Positions 58,401-64,000 of a stretch of DNA of 64,000 bases are shown here, piece by piece. The notes beneath the pieces are model-generated. The model had not been told where the DNA came from. It was given only the letters and a program-made list of their open reading frames with translations, and searched no databases. Origin of the DNA: Cyanoderma ruficeps (Eukaryota > Chordata > Aves > Passeriformes > Timaliidae); the NCBI GenBank assembly GCA_008694505.1, contig VZDJ01000049.1, forward strand, positions 62,001-126,000, written 5' to 3'. The stretch's first letter is position 1, and each line of letters begins with the position of its first letter. A program made the translations under genes and the position numbers.

Positions 58401-61400
58401 CTGACCTCCAATACAGTACACCTGATGTATTATATACCCTTCAGCACAGAATCTAATATGAGAGATTTGACTGGACCTCAAACTATGTGGCCCACATTTC
58501 CCTTGGCTACCCCTAGACTCCTATTCTACTGCTATTAAAGCCTTATGCTTGCCCGGAAACAGCCCTTCCAGCATGAGACCCATGGCTCAGGAACATTAAA
58601 TGCTTGAGTGCCACTCACAAAAAGAACATATCAAGTAGTTTTCACCTAGACTTCCCAAGGGAAAAAAAAAACCAACACTCAGACTTTACTATTTGGTTGC
58701 TGAATGGATTGAAGCTTTTCTGAGTACACACTGAACTACCTACCTGCACATCAGAATTCAGGAAGAACAGTAATGAATAGCGGGATAATTTGCATCATAT
58801 GGAAAGCACGTAAGTCACAGTTGTACAGGTTGCTCAATGCTCTCTGAGGCACAGTGCAGTGGCTTACCCTCCTGAAAAAGCTGGATACTCTATTGTACCA
58901 TACTTACCCTTCTGGAGATGAGATCTGCTTTTTTTCTTTTTTATTCTTCTCATCTTATACCTCAGCAAGAATTAATGCTGCAGGGTTTCAAAATGCTAAT
59001 TTGAAAAACCCTTAATCTTCTTTCTTGTCCATATAAATCAAACTGATTTGCTCTTTTAAGACATCAAACACAATGCCTTTGGTTTTGTTTCTTTTCTATG
59101 AAAGCCATTGGTGGCAATATCTATTCATGCCCAATCCTCTACAAAGGTACCTCTAGTGCCATAGCACCATTCCTATCTGAAAACCAACCACACGAGTAGC
59201 CCATTCTATTGCACCAGCTAGGTTTGCTGGTCAACAGCTGCAGGACAAAAGCCTTCCCAAAAAGTCTTCTGATTTCTGAAAGCTGTCTGTACAACACCAC
59301 AAGCTCTTCAAACCTCACTATCTGGCAAGAGAGTTTTAAGTTTACAGAAAGAACTACACCCAAAAAGTCACAGGAGGCAATGACTGGCCACTCTGCAGAG
59401 GAAGCAGCGCTCAGGGTTAGGTATTTCATGAAGACATGGTGCAAAAGGTGCCTCACTGCCTTCTGGCACTTTGCTGTGTGCTGGACCTGTGACCGAGGAA
59501 CACCAGGGTAGAGCCAGGTATGTGACTAACAATACCCACAGGGTCTGTAAATAAAACCATGAGCAAACCAGCCCACTGCCTATGGATCATGCTCACACTG
59601 AGAAAGGGAGCAGTTCCCTGATCGCTCTTGGGAGACATTCTGGAGACCTGCAGGAATGGATTACTGGTCCAACTTATCATCGAGAGCCATGTGATTCACT
59701 AACAAAACCCTGGACAGATGAGCAAATGGAAAACCAAAACCTGTATATGGAACGGCAGTTTCCGCATGGAATTTCTTCACTGACTTGGCCAAGTCTGACA
59801 GATTCCAGAAGTAACAGTTATAGTGCAGTAGAAAAATACACTTTCCTTTCAAGAGAAAGCAATGTGGTGTGAAACCCAAACTGGTATGAGATCACATTAG
59901 AACTGCACAAACTCATCCTGTACCCAACACAATGAGCTCTGAACTCTGGCTCATGCGAGAACATGCGGTTGTCACAGCAGCTGCAATCTGGCACAAACAG
60001 CTCATGACATCCTCATGAAGTATTCATCAGGGACTGAATACTTCCTCGGCTCACAGCAGCTCTCCGGAGCACAGGTGCAAAGGCTTAAGGAGACAGAAAA
60101 GCCAACAAGAAGGAGGAACAGTTTCAGTTTCACTCCTGTTGTAATTGTAGCTCTCCATAAGTAGGGGTCAAGTTCTCAAATCTTTGAAGCTTAAATTTTT
60201 GTTATGAGCAATATCCAGACCAAAGAAGGTATCTGTGCAATTCTTGTTTGACCCTTCCCTCTGCAGGAAGATACAATTTCTGGATATGAAGGGATACAAG
60301 CATAAAGAAAGATTCTGGCTAGGAGAAAGCTAAAGATCCTTGAGGTGCATTGTGGAGAAGAAGTTTTTCTTACAAAAACTGACTTGAATTCACAGAATTG
60401 AAAAGGAAACAGAACGATCACAAGGACATTGCTGAATATTTAGACTCAATACATAAAAGAGCTTCTGCTGTTCTTCCATACAGCTTTCAGTCTACCAAGT
60501 CAGGTGCCAAACCAATGTCTGCCATGCTGAAAGAAAGTCACCTGCTGATATTAAAAGGGTGAAGATTCAGAAGCTGTCTGGGAGACACACGTACTTATGG
60601 TAAGGTGTGATGAGATATTTAGCAAAGTAATTTGTATTGTGAACATGTTATTAAAGTAATTGGTTGTTGGAGGAAGCAATTATCTCAACAGGGCACAAGG
60701 ATGATCTTGAGCACTCTGTCACCTTCCCATGGACATGCACGTAGATGCCATTCAGGCCTGCTTCCTACTGCTAACACAGGTGTTACTGAAGCAATACTGG
60801 TAACTCCCATTTCCCTACCAAGAACAACTCCAGTGGGAAGTAACTCAAGGATCTCTTCTGTGACAAACACAGAATTATAAAGAACAGACACATCATAACC
60901 AAGAACTCTTCACAAAAATTATGACAAGTCGCGACCAAGTCCTAGACATACCAAAAGGCAAAAAGAGTAGGAAGTAATTTACAGTTCAGTACTTGCTTCC
61001 AAAGGACTGGCAGCAGATCCAATTTGCTGCAATCAGTGCAAAATCATTTGCTCCAATCCAGTGCAAAATCTGCCACAAATCAAAGATAGACACAGCTAGC
61101 TAACATGAGAAAAGAGAGATCAAAAAGAATTCAAACGCAAAAGCCAAATAAAGTCAAAAAGCTAAGCAAAGTTGAAATGTATCTCTCTGAACACATCTAC
61201 AAGCTTTACTTAAGCTTTTTCATGATCTGCACTAAGGGATCTGCTCTTCCTTAAAAATGCTGGAAAGTCTGCTCATTATTAGGGTCCAAAACATGCCCAC
61301 TTCCTCACAAATTTTTCAAGCAACAAACAGAGGTTTTCAGCTGCCTCAGTAGCTATGTTCAAGTGTCCATCTGTTCTCATACGGCGTTTCTAACTAATCC

Positions 61401-62979
61401 ATCCCTAATTCCTACAACCCTGACCAGGGCAAGGCAAATGGTTCTAAATGACCTTTTCCAACTGTCAGTTTTAAACAGGTCCTGTTCTCTCTGCATCTCC
61501 CACCACTAGCGTTCCCACCCCACTACAGTGCAAAAACACACCACAATTTTAAAATTTGGACACATGCAACCTGTAACCTTTATTTCAGTATCAAAAATCC
61601 AGCTACTATTTCCGTTCAAAATGCACTGTATCTACATCTCAGCCTTTAAGTAAGGAGACCACAGCAATTAATTGCCCCAGAGAACAGGAGTGGCAATTTT
61701 ATAACTGAATGTTTAGTCCAGAAGAATCAGTGCAAAGTTTAAATCCTAACAAACTGAATGGGAGCTTCTAAACCTAGAGGAGTCCATAACACACTCACAG
61801 CATAAAGTTCATGTACATTAAACCCTGAGCCATCTATTTTCAGCCTAAATTGACTTCAGGGATAAAACATAGCATCTGATGCTTAAGCCTTCTTTATATA
61901 ACCCTTGCTACAATTTCTGTCTGCCTTTAATTATTTAGCTGACAACTCTTCTCAGCGAAAAAAAAATACTAACATATAAATATCACATGACATAACTGCA
62001 AAAGCACCTTCCTTATTTCGCTGACTCAAAATAACTGTTTACAGCCTCTTAAATGGATCAGGTTGTCCAGATGCTAAAATCCCCATAACACAAAGCATAA
62101 CAAAGGAATATATGAACAGGTGCCTCTACCCAGAAAATGAGGACATATTTCTGACTGGAGCAACAGTCAAACCCTCCCTGTTAAAACACATAACTACGAG
62201 GTGTGTAACCTCTATTTCATCGCTGTCTAATTTTTATGACGTGCATGACTCAAGGCTGTACCTGACTGCCAGCTACTATCTCAGCCTGTTGCCTACCTGC
62301 TATGCCAACGGTGAACAAAGCCTCACAAATCTATCCAAAACATTTCTCAGTCAGGTTTATCCTTTCTCAGCCCTCACCTGACCAGGTCTCCATGAAGCTG
62401 CAAAAAGAGGTTTTTCCTCCCTTCTCCGTCACAGATCTCCGAGGTTTGGGTGTCCACTGTGCAGAGGACCAGGCGCAAGTCCGAAGGAGCCGCAGCTGCT
62501 GAGTCTCTTCCATAAATGTACACGCAGCCTCGTCCGACGTCCCCTTTCAGCCAGGTCCTCTCACGGGAACCAACCCGACTCCTGCTCTGGCAGCTCCTGC
62601 TCCCGGTGCGCTTCGCGTTCCTCTGCAAGGCAGCCCAGACTCGAGCGTCAGCACCGCCTCCGGCCGCGGCCGCACTCCGAGCCGGCCCCGCACCGGCCCG
62701 CTCCGCACAGGCAGCAGCCACCGGGATGGGAAAGACCAAGGTCGCGGCGCGCAAGTGCGCCCGGCGTCCCGCAGCCGACTCCCTCCCGCCCCACCGAGTC
62801 GCTCGGAGCGGCGGAGGCCTCGGTCCCCTCCTCACCTTTAGCACCCGAATGCCGCCGCGGGGTCCGGCTCTGCCCCCTCGTGCGCCGACCGGCGCCGCCG
62901 TCTCGTCCTCCTCGGGCTCCTGCGCCTCCCTGGGCCCCGGCCCAGCACCCGGCCCCGGCCCCGGCCCGGCCTCCCCCAT
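33312..62979 (-). CDS. PHLPP2: PH domain and leucine-rich repeat protein phosphatase 2, complete in 19 coding exons
   Basis: PHLPP2 is a metal-dependent Ser/Thr phosphatase that removes the hydrophobic-motif phosphate of AKT and PKC and so dampens growth signalling. Exons (minus): 62979-62836, 62622-62378, 55581-55448, 51484-51294, 50874-50749, 49668-49514, 45510-45364, 43936-43706, 42965-42763, 42261-42201, 41617-41522, 40278-40123, 39469-39275, 38831-38669, 37438-37308, 36921-36811, 36349-36161, 36031-35800, 34451-33312. The sum is 4050 nt, 1349 residues plus stop (human 1323), with every phase fitting. Order: RA-like region about 60-175, PH domain about 176-285, leucine-rich repeats about 285-815, PP2C-type phosphatase about 830-1085 with the metal-site motif FDGDKNEE (Asp853, Asp855), a Ser-rich tail, and a C-terminal FDTAL PDZ-binding motif. 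The start differs from human (see exon 1). Confidence 0.97.
35800..36031 (-). CDS. PHLPP2: PHLPP2 coding exon 18, phosphatase domain (residues 893-970)
   Basis: Encodes [40 protein letters not shown] and [10 protein letters not shown]. Acceptor CTCCAACAG/GAAG, donor GAG/GTTGGT. Confidence 0.97.
36161..36349 (-). CDS. PHLPP2: PHLPP2 coding exon 17, PP2C catalytic core (residues 830-893)
   Basis: Encodes [20 protein letters not shown], then [15 protein letters not shown] with the metal-binding aspartates, and [19 protein letters not shown]. Three residues shorter than human after VQQS. Acceptor TTCTGACAG/GCTG, donor CACAG/GTAGGA. Confidence 0.97.
36811..36921 (-). CDS. PHLPP2: PHLPP2 coding exon 16, link to phosphatase domain (residues 794-830)
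   Basis: Encodes [20 protein letters not shown] and [16 protein letters not shown]. Acceptor CTCTGTAG/TCAC, donor ATAA/GTGAGT. Confidence 0.95.
37308..37438 (-). CDS. PHLPP2: PHLPP2 coding exon 15, last LRRs (residues 750-793)
   Basis: Encodes [20 protein letters not shown] and [19 protein letters not shown]. Acceptor CTACTGCAG/TTTG, donor TCAG/GTGAGC. Confidence 0.97.
37832..38600 (-). mobile_element. CR1 LINE 3' part in PHLPP2 intron 14
   Basis: The low end reads ATAGAACCACAGAATGGTTT, the CR1 3' terminus in reverse, followed by the typical antisense 3' UTR (TGTGCCAGGGCCTCCCCACC and so on). At the high end the minus strand codes worn ORF2 tail pieces such as [20 protein letters not shown]. 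The element lies in the same direction as PHLPP2. Confidence 0.9.
38669..38831 (-). CDS. PHLPP2: PHLPP2 coding exon 14, LRRs (residues 695-749)
   Basis: Encodes [20 protein letters not shown] and [18 protein letters not shown]. Acceptor CCTTTCAG/CAAAC, donor TCAG/GTATTT. Confidence 0.96.
39275..39469 (-). CDS. PHLPP2: PHLPP2 coding exon 13, LRRs (residues 630-695)
   Basis: Encodes [20 protein letters not shown] and [20 protein letters not shown]. Acceptor AGCCTCAG/GTACC, donor CAAG/GTAAGT. Very close to human. Confidence 0.97.
40123..40278 (-). CDS. PHLPP2: PHLPP2 coding exon 12, LRRs (residues 578-630)
   Basis: Encodes [20 protein letters not shown] and [20 protein letters not shown]. Acceptor CTTTCTAG/GATCC, donor TGAA/GTGAGT. 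Confidence 0.96.
41522..41617 (-). CDS. PHLPP2: PHLPP2 coding exon 11, LRR (residues 546-578)
   Basis: Encodes [19 protein letters not shown] and [12 protein letters not shown]. Acceptor TTTTCACAG/CAATC, donor CGAG/GTCAGA. Confidence 0.95.
42201..42261 (-). CDS. PHLPP2: PHLPP2 coding exon 10, small LRR exon (residues 526-546)
   Basis: A 61-nt exon encoding [19 protein letters not shown]. Two AGs compete. CATCAG/GTCTGACAG is chosen over the AG nine bases downstream because it restores the LTA found in other PHLPP proteins. Donor CTCA/GTAAGT. NAGNAG-like alternative use would drop three residues. Confidence 0.9.
42763..42965 (-). CDS. PHLPP2: PHLPP2 coding exon 9, LRRs (residues 458-526)
   Basis: Encodes [36 protein letters not shown] and [19 protein letters not shown]. 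Acceptor TGTTTAG/GCTGAA. The donor AACT/GTAGGT has a poor exon side, but it is fixed by the phase of the next exon. Confidence 0.94.
43706..43936 (-). CDS. PHLPP2: PHLPP2 coding exon 8, LRRs (residues 381-458)
   Basis: Encodes [35 protein letters not shown] and [11 protein letters not shown]. Acceptor GTTGCAG/TCTCC, donor TGAG/GTAAGG. Confidence 0.97.
45364..45510 (-). CDS. PHLPP2: PHLPP2 coding exon 7, LRRs (residues 332-381)
   Basis: Encodes [20 protein letters not shown] and [19 protein letters not shown]. Acceptor CCAATAG/GTTTTC, donor GAA/GTGAGT. Confidence 0.97.
45511..49513 (-). other. PHLPP2: PHLPP2 intron 6 (4.0 kb)
   Basis: Apart from the A/C-rich tract I see no gene, RNA or named repeat. 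The short open frames here have no family resemblance. Confidence 0.6.
48605..48748. repeat. A/C-rich low-complexity tract in PHLPP2 intron 6
   Basis: Runs of CAAAA, CAACAAAC and CCACCCC blocks. Its composition is the complement of the T/G tract at 19.7 kb. Confidence 0.85.
49514..49668 (-). CDS. PHLPP2: PHLPP2 coding exon 6, first LRR segment (residues 281-332)
   Basis: Encodes [20 protein letters not shown] and [13 protein letters not shown]. Acceptor CTTTTCAG/ATTGTG, donor ACAG/GTCTGC (weaker than usual). Confidence 0.95.
50749..50874 (-). CDS. PHLPP2: PHLPP2 coding exon 5, end of PH domain (residues 239-280)
   Basis: Encodes [20 protein letters not shown] and [20 protein letters not shown]. 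42 codons, phase 0. Acceptor CTCTGCAG/GTGGAA, donor ACG/GTGAGG. Confidence 0.97.
51294..51484 (-). CDS. PHLPP2: PHLPP2 coding exon 4, start of PH domain (residues 175-238)
   Basis: Encodes [38 protein letters not shown] and [11 protein letters not shown]. Acceptor TTCTTCAG/AAAAG, donor AAG/GTAAGG. Confidence 0.96.
51930..52485 (+). mobile_element. solo LTR of an endogenous retrovirus, songbird-type family
   Basis: It begins TGTCCTGGTTTTGCCTGAGA and ends GGGGTTAAACCACAACA, so it has the TG...CA ends of an LTR. Inside are the familiar segments AATAATGTTGATAACAC, a worn TATA-like AGTATACAAACTG near 52210, and the TTATTCCTCTCTCTTTTGTT to TTTATTTCAATTGTT stretch. No primer-binding site, gag, pol or env follows, so only a single LTR remains. 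No target-site duplication is visible. It lies in PHLPP2 intron 3 in antisense orientation. The family name is uncertain; the type is frequent in zebra-finch-like genomes. Confidence 0.85.
53695..54155 (+). mobile_element. CR1 LINE 3'-end fragment in PHLPP2 intron 3
   Basis: Typical CR1 3' UTR on the plus strand: GAGGTTGTTCAGCCTTCCCT, CCCTGGCACAGGTTGCCCAG, GAAGTGTCCAAGGCCAGGCT and AGATGATCTTTAAGGTTCC, ending in a worn form of the ATTCTATG-type tail near 54150. It is antisense to PHLPP2. Confidence 0.93.
54633..54646. repeat. (AT)n microsatellite, 7 units
   Basis: ATATATATATATAT in PHLPP2 intron 3. Confidence 0.85.
55448..55581 (-). CDS. PHLPP2: PHLPP2 coding exon 3 (residues 131-175)
   Basis: Encodes [20 protein letters not shown] and [16 protein letters not shown]. 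Acceptor TTTTGACAG/GAGG, donor AGTG/GTAAGA. Confidence 0.95.
55582..62377 (-). other. PHLPP2: PHLPP2 intron 2 (6.8 kb)
   Basis: The longest intron of the gene. Only the CR1 piece at 57.2 kb is recognised. Frames at 59.2-59.9 kb and 60.6-60.9 kb were inspected and carry no known domain. Confidence 0.6.
57181..57312 (-). mobile_element. CR1 LINE 3'-end fragment in PHLPP2 intron 2
   Basis: Reads the CR1 3' end in reverse: AGAACCTCAGGCATTTTGGG near the tail, then GGGCCTTTAAAGGTCATCTA and CACCATGGACAGGGACATCT. It is in the same direction as PHLPP2. Confidence 0.85.
62378..62622 (-). CDS. PHLPP2: PHLPP2 coding exon 2 (residues 49-130)
   Basis: The acceptor CTGCCTTGCAG/AGGAAC begins [16 protein letters not shown], then [21 protein letters not shown] and [11 protein letters not shown], ending LQLHGDLVR. 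The poly-Ser/Thr run of human PHLPP2 is replaced by a short AAAA. The donor is TCAG/GTGAGG. Confidence 0.9.
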
Positions 62980-63330
62980 CGCCGGCCGGACCGACGCCCC
63001 GGGCCTCCACGGCCCCGCCCCGGAAGCGCACGGGCCGTCCGGCCCAGGCCCCGCCCCGGGCGGCGACGGCACCGGCAGTCCCCGCTGCCCCCGCCGGAGT
63101 CGCTCCGGGTCCAACGAGGTGCGTGTTTGTGTCCGTGTCCTTCCACCAGCGAGAGGTGCCGAGGGCGAGCCGCTCGCCAGCCGGGCGAGGAAACGGCAAA
63201 GCTCACGTGGACGCTGCAAGCGCACCTGTCACAGCGCTCGACCTTCACAGCGCTCCAGGGCCTGTCATCATCAGCTCCCCACAGCCGGAGGAGCCGAACA
63301 TCACCATTCTCCCGCTGCCCTGCAGGTCCA
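62530..63330 (-). promoter_or_regulatory. PHLPP2: CpG island promoter of PHLPP2
   Basis: Very GC-rich, CpG-dense block covering both first coding exons and upstream DNA. GC boxes (CCCCGCCCC) lie at about 63012 and 63050, 30-80 bases upstream of the proposed ATG. An E-box CACGTG is at 63204-63209. No TATA box. Confidence 0.75.
62836..62979 (-). CDS. PHLPP2: PHLPP2 coding exon 1 (residues 1-48), extended amino end
   Basis: The ATG at 62977-62979 opens [19 protein letters not shown] and the exon ends GGIRVLK with a perfect donor AAG/GTGAGG. Human PHLPP2 starts MK at this exon end; here the matching codon is CTA (Leu), so translation must start elsewhere. This upstream ATG is the first in frame. 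A non-AUG start nearer the exon end is possible. Confidence 0.6.
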
Positions 63331-63389
63331 TCACGAATCTCTGCCAGCCTTAACTAGCGGCTGCTACTAATAATGTCATTAACTACTAG

Positions 63390-63397
63390 TGACGTAA
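63390..63397 (+). promoter_or_regulatory. CRE-like site upstream of PHLPP2
   Basis: TGACGTAA, a near-consensus CREB/ATF site about 410 bases upstream of the proposed start codon, just outside the CpG island. Function inferred from the motif only. Confidence 0.3.
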
Positions 63398-63399
63398 TC

Positions 63400-64000
63400 A
63401 TCTACCAACGACATCATCATGACAGTTTACAAGAATCTGAGTATGTTTTAGGGCAGCCACTGCTTCTGCCCCAACAGGATCCAGCACATTAAAAAAAGGA
63501 CACCCCCCCCCAACTTCCCCACAGTGAAATTACATGTTTGAAAAGACACAAAAGGTCATCTAGTTGAAATGTAACAGTGACTAGAAAACACAAAGCAGGC
63601 ACGTGTGGGACAGAGATACGATGACAATCCTTGTCCAAGAGGCACACGGAGAATGAAGGGGGTCTTTTACGAACTCCCAGAGGGGGCTCCAAACACATTC
63701 CTTGTGTTCAGATCCGACCACACCTTTCTAGCACCTGGACAAGCATTGCTGCTCACAACTAACACGGTCTCTCTCAGGACGCTATTCCACAGTAACTGCT
63801 TAAGTGTTTTGCAATTGTCCACTCATCTTGGTCTCCAAAATTTCCTGTAAAGTTATTTCAAAATATGGCCCTATTATTTTGCATCATTTGATATTGCCAT
63901 GGCCAAACATGAAGAATCAAAACATTCTAATCCCACTGTATTTGCAGAAAGCAACAAGGCACAGGTTTAAATCATTGAATATTGACTCATTTTATTAGTC
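63400..64000. other. DNA upstream of PHLPP2, no gene seen
   Basis: AT-richer DNA with a short C run near 63506. No exon of the next gene is recognised before the window ends. Confidence 0.5.

Noticed and set aside
59139..59880. Cluster of open frames on both strands in PHLPP2 intron 2
   Set aside because: Overlapping frames without recognisable motifs or splice structure.
62516..63370. Long plus-strand frame over the PHLPP2 CpG island
   Set aside because: GC-rich DNA lacks stop codons in all frames. The minus strand here carries the true exons with matching splice phases.

Overview
This window is vertebrate nuclear DNA, almost certainly from a bird and plausibly a songbird. The coding genes are split into many short exons with GT/AG borders. 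The dispersed repeats are avian CR1 LINE fragments and one solo retroviral LTR of a type common in songbird genomes. The gene order TAT - MARVELD3 - PHLPP2 matches the order I know from human 16q22. A single ambiguous base (N at 19730) marks this as an assembled genome sequence. I found no prokaryotic or viral gene system.

Layout. Positions 1 to about 9480 are intergenic, with one degenerate CR1 piece. TAT (tyrosine aminotransferase) runs on the minus strand. Its 11 coding exons, from 17471 down to 10025, give an intact 455-residue reading frame, and its polyadenylation signal is at 9506. About 9 kb of intergenic DNA follows, holding the probable TAT promoter, simple repeats and a CR1 piece. 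MARVELD3 starts in a CpG island near 26.4-27.0 kb on the plus strand and is read as three coding exons (252 residues). PHLPP2 fills 33.3 kb to 63.0 kb on the minus strand as 19 coding exons. I could follow its phase through every junction to a 1349-residue protein ending in a PDZ-binding tail. TAT and MARVELD3 lie head to head and MARVELD3 and PHLPP2 tail to tail. The best polyadenylation signals of the last two sit within 70 bp of each other, so their 3' ends may overlap.

The genes are not one pathway. TAT is a liver enzyme of tyrosine breakdown, MARVELD3 is a tight-junction membrane protein, and PHLPP2 is a phosphatase that switches off AKT and PKC signalling.

Points worth a second look: (1) PHLPP2 has CTA where the human protein starts with ATG, and an in-frame upstream ATG with a spliced 48-codon first exon takes over. 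(2) The predicted MARVELD3 amino-terminal region is very short, and its first intron carries five GGGGCC units. (3) A palindromic pair of CAGGTG/CACCTG E-boxes lies in front of MARVELD3. (4) There is an unexplained exon-like segment at 28800-28888. (5) A long frame at 30307-30867, broken by one stop, lies between MARVELD3 and PHLPP2. I see no undescribed biological system that I could defend; the strongest novelty candidates are items 1, 4 and 5.
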